IMG/VR virus record: IMGVR_UViG_3300031669_000143
Coordinates: 1 to 33,140 of that record
Reading direction: 5' to 3' (one strand)
Origin: a virus
Length of the DNA: 33,140 nt
Part shown: in pieces, positions 27,078 through 33,140 of the stretch
Position numbering within the stretch: the stretch's first letter is position 1
Layout of the letters: each line of letters begins with the position of its first letter
Position numbers and translations under genes: made by a program
The notes under the pieces: model-generated
Told to the model about the DNA's origin: nothing
Seen by the model: the letters and a program-made list of their open reading frames with translations, nothing else
Database searches by the model: none

Positions 27078-29432
27078 TTATCCTTGTTGCGGTTGCTGTG
27101 GTGGTTGAGGAACCGGGGCTCCATTAGCATTTGTCTTCACAGCGGCTGATTCTGCTACTGCTCCAACTCCTCCTTTTACTAAAGCGTGATAATGATCTAC
27201 CAACTTACGGTTATTGGCATTGCCTTCTTTCATCTGTGCTATTGCCAACTTAGTCTGATTATTCTGATGAGCAATCTGAACTTTAGCATTCTGTGGTGCT
27301 TGTTTGTCCATAAGCATCTTCTTCAACTGCATAATCTGCATGTTAAGTTGTTGAACTTCTGAATTATCACCAAGAGTAACGAATCTCGAACCATCTGCGT
27401 AACCTAATGCGCCGAAGATTTCTTTGCCAACTTCAGTAAGATTCAAGTTTGGAACACCTGATTTAGCGATGTTTGTATAAGCCATCATACCAGTAATAAG
27501 TTTATTTATCTTTTGTTCTGGTGAGGTTGCTCCCATACCGACATTTACTCTTGCGGATAGTTCTTTTTGTAAAAGTTCTTCTGGAGTAATAACCGGTTGC
27601 TGAAGTGCTTGTCCTGGCATACCTTGATTCATACCTTGTGGTTGACCTGGTTGTGGTTGAGGCATACCTGGTTGTGCAGGCGGCATTCCTCCTGCTACTT
27701 TCTGTTGCATCTGCATCTCCTGAACAAGACGCTTGTATTCTTTAGAACGATCACCAAGATTCTTTAACAGTGATTCATTTGTTTCATAGTGTTTCTCAAG
27801 CAATACCAACTGATTAAGAATAGGCTCAAGGAATGTTTCGGTAAATGTTCGTAATGTGTATTCTACCAAGACATTTGCTGATTGATTAAGCATAGCCATA
27901 CCTGATGCGGTCTGAGCAAGTTGTTTGTTGTTCTGCACTGTTCCAGCACCAAAGTTACCAGCAAGTTCATCGAAATCTACATTGATACGATCTTGTTCTA
28001 CATAAGATGATTGCGTAACATCTGGTGTGTTTTCACGACGAACATCTTCAAGACTATCTGCTTGTGTAATACCGCCAGGAACGTTTCGAATAAGTGACTG
28101 TAAATCAACATTCTTGTTGCGAACAACTGTCCAACGACCATTCATTGCGAACTTCACGTTGTCTAATCTCTGATTTGCTATTTCGTTTGCTTCGTCTTGT
28201 AATCCTCTTGTAATTTCAGGAAGAGAAGAAGCAAATACCTTGTGTGTTTCGATGATTGCTGATCCTATAACATAAGGACGCTTTCCGTGGAATACATTCT
28301 GATCAAGAGGAACTGGTTCTGTAAGTAATGCGATGTCTTCTAAAGTATAAAAGTCATAATCTACATCATCTTCTCTGTGAATGTGTCTCTGAACCCACAC
28401 TATTTCATAGTCACTGATTGCTTTACCGTTTGTTTCATACGGATTACCGTGACGACGGTTACGAGTATCGTAAGTTGTATCTACTTTTGATTGTATTGCT
28501 GAACGGATTGTTGCTTCAGATAGTTTTAACCATTCACCAGATGCCATCATTGATTTAACATCACCTACATACATAGGAATACGGTGAATAAGATAAGGAG
28601 AACTATTTACTGGGTCTGTCCAACTTGCTGCTGGATCAATACGAATGTTCTCAATAGGAATAAGATCTACCATTGGTTCATCTTTAATCAGAACCTTTTC
28701 GGTTGTTTTAACTGTCTTCTTACCGACGAAAGTAGGACGATCTGAGATGCTTGGCGCTTGTAGTGGTTCGACGCCGTTGTGTAATACTGGGTTTGACACT
28801 GGTTCGAAATCATCTACTTCTGCTGTGTGAGTAACATTCTTTGTTTTTGTATTCCAATAGATGTGAGCGCAGGCAGCACCAGTAGTAACCGCGTCTTGTA
28901 ATCCACCAGTAACTGTCTGATACCAAGGAATTGATTTGTTTAAGTGATACTGAATAGCCGTCTTCATAAGATCTGCTGCGGCATTCTCAACTATACTTGA
29001 TGGATTTTCTGATTGTATTGAGATAACATCTGAGTTTGAGAAATAAGCAACTGCGGCCGCCGCTTCTAACTTACGGATGATTGATCTTGTCTTAGGACGA
29101 AATAGTTTTGATCTTTTCTCGAACGATGCTGAGTTGTATTTCGAATCAGAAGGATGTTCGTTGTTAAAAGCATTTAACGAATCTTCCCAGCGTTTGCGAT
29201 AGTAAGCATCAACATAGTCGGTTGAGTTTGAATAAGCATCTCTGGCTTTGTTTAACCAATAGTTATTCTGCTCTTGTGACTCTTGTTCATCTATAGACAT
29301 TCCGCTGTATTCAAGATCGTCGATTGTTTCCATGTCAGTTGTATGATTCTCTCTTGCGGAACCAAGTGCTGTATTATCTGCTGCTGGTGGCTTTACATAA
29401 GAAAGCGAATTGTGTGGGATGCGTTGTGCCAT
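27078..29432 (-). CDS. Portal protein (P22-like)
   Basis: A 784-residue portal, the dodecameric ring through which DNA enters and leaves the capsid. Typical segments include YYRKRWEDSLNAFNNEHPSD, RSKLFRPKTRSIIRKLEAAA (about residues 107-126), DAVTTGAACAHIYWNTKTK, VDLIPIENIRIDPAASWTDP, SYVEQDRINVDFDELAGNFG and SGMAMLNQSANVLVEYTLRT. These follow the P22-type portal order. The C-terminal quarter has a Pro/Gln/Gly-rich linker (MPPAQPGMPQPQPGQPQGMN) and ends in a helical and then proline-rich barrel-like tail. AAAGGACTATAA precedes the ATG. Unusually, terL is not next to it but at the other end of the window. Confidence 0.88.
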   Translation of the reverse strand: MAQRIPHNSLSYVKPPAADNTALGSARENHTTDMETIDDLEYSGMSIDEQESQEQNNYWLNKARDAYSNSTDYVDAYYRKRWEDSLNAFNNEHPSDSKYNSASFEKRSKLFRPKTRSIIRKLEAAAAVAYFSNSDVISIQSENPSSIVENAAADLMKTAIQYHLNKSIPWYQTVTGGLQDAVTTGAACAHIYWNTKTKNVTHTAEVDDFEPVSNPVLHNGVEPLQAPSISDRPTFVGKKTVKTTEKVLIKDEPMVDLIPIENIRIDPAASWTDPVNSSPYLIHRIPMYVGDVKSMMASGEWLKLSEATIRSAIQSKVDTTYDTRNRRHGNPYETNGKAISDYEIVWVQRHIHREDDVDYDFYTLEDIALLTEPVPLDQNVFHGKRPYVIGSAIIETHKVFASSLPEITRGLQDEANEIANQRLDNVKFAMNGRWTVVRNKNVDLQSLIRNVPGGITQADSLEDVRRENTPDVTQSSYVEQDRINVDFDELAGNFGAGTVQNNKQLAQTASGMAMLNQSANVLVEYTLRTFTETFLEPILNQLVLLEKHYETNESLLKNLGDRSKEYKRLVQEMQMQQKVAGGMPPAQPGMPQPQPGQPQGMNQGMPGQALQQPVITPEELLQKELSARVNVGMGATSPEQKINKLITGMMAYTNIAKSGVPNLNLTEVGKEIFGALGYADGSRFVTLGDNSEVQQLNMQIMQLKKMLMDKQAPQNAKVQIAHQNNQTKLAIAQMKEGNANNRKLVDHYHALVKGGVGAVAESAAVKTNANGAPVPQPPQQPQQG

Positions 29433-29837
29433 TTATAGTCCTTTTGTGCCTGGATTCACGATAAAGTTTGATCCTGGTAATAGTTTTAATCCTTCTGCTG
29501 TAGGATTTAGTTTTGATTCTGATCCTTCGAAGAATCCGAACTTCTGACCTTCTTGTTTTGCTTTACGATCAATCTTTAATCGTTCGAGCATTTCTCCTCC
29601 TGCTCTCATAATGACTCGTTTGAACTTTTCTGGAGAACCATCTGGTATGTCTTTTCTGTTTATGAAATAACACCAGCCATTCTGAACTGCTTCATTGAGA
29701 CTAATCTTCACATTGTGATCTATAATCTCTATTATCCACATAAATCCTGGATACTTATTGTGTAGTGTGTCACCAACCTCTTTTGCGAGTATGATGTCAT
29801 TGCCTTCCATTGATTTAACAGCAAGTTCTATTGTCAT
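29433..29837 (-). CDS. Hypothetical protein upstream of portal (134 aa)
   Basis: A 134-residue protein with a beta-alpha pattern (GFMWIIEIIDHNVKISLNEA, NGWCYFINRKDIPD) and a charged helical centre (EKFKRVIMRAGGEMLERLKI), ending NFIVNPGTKGL. Its stop lies directly against the portal start, so the two are coupled. Proteins of this size just upstream of the portal recur in related podophages, but no function is known to the annotator. The ATG at 29837 has AAAAGG at a rather long spacing. Confidence 0.65.
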   Translation of the reverse strand: MTIELAVKSMEGNDIILAKEVGDTLHNKYPGFMWIIEIIDHNVKISLNEAVQNGWCYFINRKDIPDGSPEKFKRVIMRAGGEMLERLKIDRKAKQEGQKFGFFEGSESKLNPTAEGLKLLPGSNFIVNPGTKGL

Positions 29838-29853
29838 TATAATTATTTACCTT

Positions 29854-30072
29854 TTAATAATCTGGATCAAGGTTCTGATACTTATTACCATTTTTCCATT
29901 CTTTAAGTTTATTTATCGCTTTGTCTTTATCTGGATCTGACATAATGATTGTTGCTCCCATTATTTGTTCTTGAGCAACCCATTGTTGAGTCTCATCATT
30001 GAAGAAGATCCTTGCTCTCATAACCATTGGTCTTGGAGATGGTGATCCAAACTGATGAGGATTGAATGCCAA
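29854..30072 (-). CDS. Small hypothetical protein with TTG start (72 aa)
   Basis: A 72-residue protein (MAFNPHQFGSPSPRPMVMRA, RIFFNDETQQWVAQEQIMGA, then NKLKEWKNGNKYQNLDPDY). The start is TTG at 30072, supported by AGGA eight bases upstream; no ATG lies nearby upstream in frame. The upstream gene ends one base before. No family recognised. Confidence 0.6.
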   Translation of the reverse strand: MAFNPHQFGSPSPRPMVMRARIFFNDETQQWVAQEQIMGATIIMSDPDKDKAINKLKEWKNGNKYQNLDPDY

Positions 30073-30073
30073 C

Positions 30074-30445
30074 TTATGTTCCTGCTGGATACGATGTTGG
30101 TTTCGTTGGTAATACCGATGTTGCTGTAGCAGTTGTCATCAGTGTTCTCAAATCTTTTCGGTAATTGATCCAAGCAACAACAACAGTATCTGTGCTTGTA
30201 GTTAATCCTAATACTATTGACTCTTGTATTCTTAAGAAGGTTGAGTCTGTTGTAGTCAATAATGTCTTTGCTTGTAATCTAATGTTTTCTGCTATCTGAG
30301 TGTCATTGAGAGGAGGATTTAAGATTGCGTTTGCTTCTGCTTGAGTAATCGGACTCATACCTTTTGGCCAAGATGTGAGTGATAATGCTTCTCCATTCAT
30401 GTCATCGTGTATTGAGTTATCTGCTGTGTTAAACCATAATGTCAT
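30074..30445 (-). CDS. Tail fibre assembly / chaperone-like protein (123 aa)
   Basis: A 123-residue protein. The N-terminal part (LWFNTADNSIHDDMNGEAL, PITQAEANAILNPPLNDTQI) and the C-terminal TDSTFLRIQESIVLG, then AWINYRKDLRTLMTT and LPTKPTSYPAGT follow the layout of small tail-fibre assembly proteins, which end '...W..YR..LR.l......P..P'. It would help fold or attach fibres encoded just upstream. AAGGAAAAATAAA precedes the ATG. Assigned by pattern and position. Confidence 0.55.
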   Translation of the reverse strand: MTLWFNTADNSIHDDMNGEALSLTSWPKGMSPITQAEANAILNPPLNDTQIAENIRLQAKTLLTTTDSTFLRIQESIVLGLTTSTDTVVVAWINYRKDLRTLMTTATATSVLPTKPTSYPAGT

Positions 30446-30456
30446 TTTATTTTTCC

Positions 30457-31080
30457 TTATGCTATCCTTTTAACGGTTATTGTCCCTGTCCACGCATTCG
30501 GTATTGTTATTGTTCCGAGCGATGACCAGACTGTTGTGGTGTCTGGAGCATCCATCATTACTCGAAACTGGTGAGCGCCATTGGTTGTTTCCTGTCCTCT
30601 CGATTCAGCTAAGAACGACTTTACATTGGTAGTTGTAAATACTGTCGCTTTTGCAAAGTAAGGTGAACAACCGGGAGCTATCATAAATCCTGTTGCTGAT
30701 GTGGTATTTCCTGCGCCTACAGTAGACGCCCCAGTTACCTGATGGTAACAGTAGTCAAAATTACCAGACATTGTTGCGTTATTAATCAGCAATAACGTAT
30801 TTGCCCCCACCGCCGCTGGTATAAACGTCCCATTCATGGTCAACTCATAAACCTGCCCATCTCCACAAGCTATGTTCAGAGGCATGGAGGTTGCGGAGGT
30901 GAATGAGTCCGAGGTGTGCTGACCTGCGCCTAATACGCGGTCAGTTGAACCATTCCAAAGAACGGGTAAGAAATACGGCGCGAAACCTGAGGTAATACCT
31001 GTAGAGTTGAATGTAAGAGATGTTACTCCATCTACTGTTATAGCACCATTTCCTGTTGTTGAGTTTATTCCTATTGACAT
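30457..31080 (-). CDS. Tail or fibre structural protein, paralogue B (207 aa)
   Basis: A 207-residue beta-rich protein. It shares with the protein at 31575-32189 the block VLWNGSTDRVLGAGQ, TSATSMPLNI, CGDGQVYE, and the ending AWTG-x-I-x-VKRIA. The centre (TMSGNFDYCYHQVTGASTVG, ARAFKVMM-like region around residue 165) has diverged. The 5' portion is separate (MSIGINSTTGNGAITVDGVT). This pattern, a conserved frame with a different middle, suits receptor-contact or decoration proteins. AAAAGGATAAAATA precedes the ATG. Confidence 0.6.
   Translation of the reverse strand: MSIGINSTTGNGAITVDGVTSLTFNSTGITSGFAPYFLPVLWNGSTDRVLGAGQHTSDSFTSATSMPLNIACGDGQVYELTMNGTFIPAAVGANTLLLINNATMSGNFDYCYHQVTGASTVGAGNTTSATGFMIAPGCSPYFAKATVFTTTNVKSFLAESRGQETTNGAHQFRVMMDAPDTTTVWSSLGTITIPNAWTGTITVKRIA
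30844..30967 (-). repeat. 124-bp near-identical repeat, copy in paralogue B
   Basis: Starts CTCATAAACCTGCCCATC and ends CCAAAGAACGGGT on the plus strand. It is the same length as, and nearly identical to, 31965-32088. DNA identity in this block is far higher than in the rest of the two genes, suggesting a recent duplication or gene conversion. Confidence 0.85.
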
Positions 31081-31092
31081 TATTTTATCCTT

Positions 31093-31575
31093 TTAGCGAA
31101 GTTCATACACTGTAACTGAAGTTGGTGGTTGATCCGTTGTCCAATAATAAGCACTACCGTTTGGAATCACTGTAATAACTGGTTGAAAATAACTACTAGC
31201 AACAGCATAGGGAGATTTAAAGTTAAGCACGTTATCAACGAAAATAGTGGCAGCAGTAATTGTTACTGATGAAGTAATTGGATTCACATAAAGAACTATC
31301 GATTTGCCTGTTGTATTGTAGTATGTTGTCCCTGTTGTTCTACTTGCAGATACATCTTGCCAAGTCTGACCTAAAGTAAATCCTGCTGATGCATCCACAT
31401 TACCAGCAAATACAGTATCTCCAACATTATTTACCGTAAGTATGTTTTGTGATGTGACACCATAGTTTCCTCTTGCCAATGTGACATTACCGGCACCATC
31501 TGGTGTTAGTGAGAAGTTATTTGTTGCTGTTGCTGATGATCCAACCTGTATTCCATTACTATTTATTTGTGACAT
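31093..31575 (-). CDS. Tail fibre-type protein (160 aa)
   Basis: A 160-residue Thr/Gly/Val-rich beta protein. It begins MSQINSNGIQVGSSATATNN and contains GFTLGQTWQDVSASRTTGTT, then YYNTTGKSIVLYV, a module found at the distal end of many podophage fibres and appendages. It sits between the two paralogues and is coupled to the upstream one by TAATG. AAAAGGATAGC precedes the ATG. It may be a subunit of a multi-protein fibre. Confidence 0.65.
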   Translation of the reverse strand: MSQINSNGIQVGSSATATNNFSLTPDGAGNVTLARGNYGVTSQNILTVNNVGDTVFAGNVDASAGFTLGQTWQDVSASRTTGTTYYNTTGKSIVLYVNPITSSVTITAATIFVDNVLNFKSPYAVASSYFQPVITVIPNGSAYYWTTDQPPTSVTVYELR

Positions 31576-32189
31576 TATGCTATCCTTTTAACTACAATCT
31601 GCCCCGTCCACGCAATCGGCATGATGACTGTGCCTATTGATGTATAAGGTGTTGTGGTGTCGTTCCACTCTATCGCCCAATTTGTTTTGTATGAATCGGT
31701 TGAAGTATTGGACGCTGAATCAACAATGATTTTTTTATTTAGCGTCGAGGTGAATAATGTGAATTTCCCTACTAGGATGCTTGCGGAGCCAGCACACAGG
31801 TCAAACCCGTTCACGTTCAGCGCACCGTTTAATCCTGTGACTGTGGTATTTGTCACATACAAGCCGCGACCAGTAAAAATGTTTGTAGTTGGCACAGCAT
31901 TATTTGGTTGCAATACCGGGTCCGTGCCAGCAGCAGCAGCGGTATAACTCCCCACCATGTCAATCTCATAAACCTGCCCATCACCACAAACTATGTTCAG
32001 AGGCATGGAGGTTGCGGAGGTGAAAGAATCTTGCGTAATCTGACCTGCACCTAATACGCGGTCAGTTGAACCATTCCAAAGAACGGGTGAATAGTATGCC
32101 GCCGTTATTGGTAAATTAGCACTTGTGTCTAATGGGACTCCTTCTATTGATGGAGTGTTTATGCCTGTTCCTGAAATTATTGTTGTCAT
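31575..32189 (-). CDS. Tail or fibre structural protein, paralogue A (204 aa)
   Basis: A 204-residue beta-rich protein, paralogue of the 207-aa protein two genes downstream. Shared features are YYSPVLWNGSTDRVLGAGQI, TSATSMPLNIVCGDGQVYEI and the ending IAWTGQIVVKRIA. Between them the sequence (TNIFTGRGLYVTNTTVTGLN, TLFTSTLNKKIIVDSASN) is distinct. A start at 32189 has AAAAGGATAAATA before it. Its placement right after the repeat-rich fibre gene suggests a fibre tip or collar component. Confidence 0.6.
   Translation of the reverse strand: MTTIISGTGINTPSIEGVPLDTSANLPITAAYYSPVLWNGSTDRVLGAGQITQDSFTSATSMPLNIVCGDGQVYEIDMVGSYTAAAAGTDPVLQPNNAVPTTNIFTGRGLYVTNTTVTGLNGALNVNGFDLCAGSASILVGKFTLFTSTLNKKIIVDSASNTSTDSYKTNWAIEWNDTTTPYTSIGTVIMPIAWTGQIVVKRIA
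31965..32088 (-). repeat. 124-bp near-identical repeat, copy in paralogue A
   Basis: Partner of 30844-30967. The block covers the GQVYE to VLWNGSTDRVLGAG coding segment. The few differences cluster in the middle (about 32020-32048). Confidence 0.85.
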
Positions 32190-32200
32190 TATTTATCCTT

Positions 32201-33043
32201 TTATACTATTACCCAAGTTGATCCGGCAGGTATTGTAACATTTGCTAATACGGTAATTGGTCCTGCTGTCATTGCGTTTGTATTCGCAGTTATTGTGTAA
32301 TCGAAATTGACAGTGTTACCATTTTCGTAAAATACCGAATCTCCACCTGAACCTGATGCTCCGCCTAAACCAGACCACACAGTGGTAGTAGCATTGTAGA
32401 TCTCACCTTTATTTAGCTGAGAGTTCCAGCGCAAATAACCAGCCTGAGGAGAAGCATCTCGTTGTGCTGTTGTTCCTACTGGTAATACTGCTGATCCTGT
32501 TGTTGCTGTCTGATTTACGAATGCTGTTGTTGGTTGGTATGCTGCTGTTCCTACTGTGTTTCCCTGAACGGTTAAATTACCTGAGATTGTGACATTCTGA
32601 AGGATTGTCTCGTTGCCTGAGATTGTGACATTGCCAGTTGCTGTAAATTCCTGAACTGTTATTGTTGTTGTATCAATTGTAGGAACAGTAAGAGTATTAC
32701 CTATTGTAGTATTGCCAGTGATTGAGGTATTGCCAGTGATTGAGGTATTGCCAGAAACGGTTAAGTTACCGCCAACTGTAGCATAACTTCCTATTGTTGC
32801 CGATGATGCTACCGAAAGATTACTTCCTAATGTAACGGCACCATTTAGATCTGATGTTCCTGCGACAACCAAGTTGCCAGAAGCATTCACATTTACTAAA
32901 TCACCACCAGCAGCATTGAATAATAGTTTGATCGGGGCCTGTTCTGTTGTAAGAATACCACCTTCGTATTTATTGACAATAACTATGTCTGTGTCTAATA
33001 CACTGGTTGCGAGTGGTAACTGCGAAATCTGTTTATCTGCCAT
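32201..33043 (-). CDS. Tail fibre with GN-type beta-helix repeats (280 aa)
   Basis: A 280-residue fibre-like protein. The N-terminal 40 residues (MADKQISQLPLATSVLDTDI to IKLLFN) resemble the attachment part seen in other phage fibres. Residues 50-175 are a repetitive shaft of 'TxSGN' and 'TITGNT' units (TVSGNTSITGNTSITGNTTI). The C-terminus (DYTITANTNAMTAGPITVLA, NVTIPAGSTWVIV) matches a common distal domain of cyanophage and related fibres. AAAGGATCAATAA precedes the ATG. Upstream is the end of another gene cut by the window. Confidence 0.75.
   Translation of the reverse strand: MADKQISQLPLATSVLDTDIVIVNKYEGGILTTEQAPIKLLFNAAGGDLVNVNASGNLVVAGTSDLNGAVTLGSNLSVASSATIGSYATVGGNLTVSGNTSITGNTSITGNTTIGNTLTVPTIDTTTITVQEFTATGNVTISGNETILQNVTISGNLTVQGNTVGTAAYQPTTAFVNQTATTGSAVLPVGTTAQRDASPQAGYLRWNSQLNKGEIYNATTTVWSGLGGASGSGGDSVFYENGNTVNFDYTITANTNAMTAGPITVLANVTIPAGSTWVIV
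32711..32746 (-). repeat. 18-bp tandem repeat encoding SITGNT twice
   Basis: Two identical 18-base units (32711-32728 and 32729-32746), plus-strand ATTGCCAGTGATTGAGGT. The unit is six codons, so the beta-helix register is preserved. It shows how the fibre shaft can grow or shrink by slippage. Confidence 0.9.
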
Positions 33044-33059
33044 TTATTGATCCTTTGTT

Positions 33060-33140
33060 TTAGTCTATGCTACCATCAAGACTGATTCTATTGCCATCTT
33101 CAGTGAGCAAGCATAGATACATTTCTGATGCTTCTGGTAT
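33060..33140 (-). CDS. C-terminal end of a gene cut by the right edge
   Basis: An open frame enters from the right edge and ends TAA at 33062-33060, reading IPEASEMYLCLLTEDGNRIS then LDGSID. There are 26 codons and no start. The 'LLTEDG.rI.LdG' flavour is common at ends of phage tail proteins. It lies 16 bases upstream of the fibre ATG with correct strand, so it is probably the preceding tail gene. Confidence 0.5.
   Translation of the reverse strand: MPEASEMYLCLLTEDGNRISLDGSID

Noticed and set aside
32690-32770. Short direct repeats that look like a CRISPR array
   Set aside because: The repeats are 18 bp, back to back without spacers, and keep the codon frame of a fibre shaft (SITGNT units). 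They are protein repeats.

Overview
The window is a contiguous block of an AT-rich tailed double-stranded DNA phage genome with P22-like podovirus morphogenesis. The portal, scaffold, HK97-fold coat protein, gp4-type tail accessory factor, gp10-type DNA-stabilisation (plug) protein and three DNA-ejection proteins in the size order small, medium, large all have recognisable P22-like counterparts. A GH108-type endolysin with a two-TM holin candidate and an Rz/Rz1 spanin pair points to a Gram-negative host. The host cannot be named from this sequence. No integrase, replication or early gene module is visible, so the window is the late half of the genome.

Almost everything is transcribed leftward (minus strand). 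From right to left: a cut-off gene end at 33060; a tail/fibre block (33043 to 30457) with a recently duplicated pair; a tail-fibre-assembly-like gene and two unknowns; portal (29432), scaffold (26727) and major capsid protein (25821), followed by two GC-rich hairpins; two small proteins sharing a motif and a probable virion surface protein; an accessory block of modifying enzymes (FkbM methyltransferase, HExxH protein, methyltransferase-glycosyltransferase fusion); gp4-like tail accessory factor; more accessory genes (DUF1737-like, Fe(II)/2-oxoglutarate dioxygenase, GNAT); the three ejection proteins (17894 to 13701); an ATP-grasp ligase; a small membrane protein; a tail fibre; the gp10-like plug; and a small collar/fibre-type protein (8235).

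Between 6471 and 7970 the direction reverses. A four-gene rightward operon ends in a putative two-HTH regulator, and its control region holds hairpins, two 15-bp repeats and a 10-bp inverted repeat. A second isolated rightward gene, a small membrane protein with its own sigma70-like promoter, sits at 13490 inside the late block.

Left of 6471, leftward transcription resumes with a hairpin-rich, largely non-coding 620-bp stretch. It is followed by the lysis genes (nested Rz1 in Rz, holin candidate, endolysin), two T7 endonuclease I-like nucleases on either side of the endolysin, many tiny genes joined by TAATG/ATGA overlaps, a terminase small subunit, a GIY-YIG/NUMOD3-type homing endonuclease, and the start of the terminase large subunit. 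That last gene is interrupted by a TGA with its continuation in the +1 frame, and it runs off the left edge.

Most notable for follow-up: the frame break in terL exactly before its ATPase motif; the paired endonuclease I paralogues; the two structured intergenic regions; the recurrent TATAAATA motif in gaps; and the scattered set of glycan/protein-modifying enzymes inside the structural operon.
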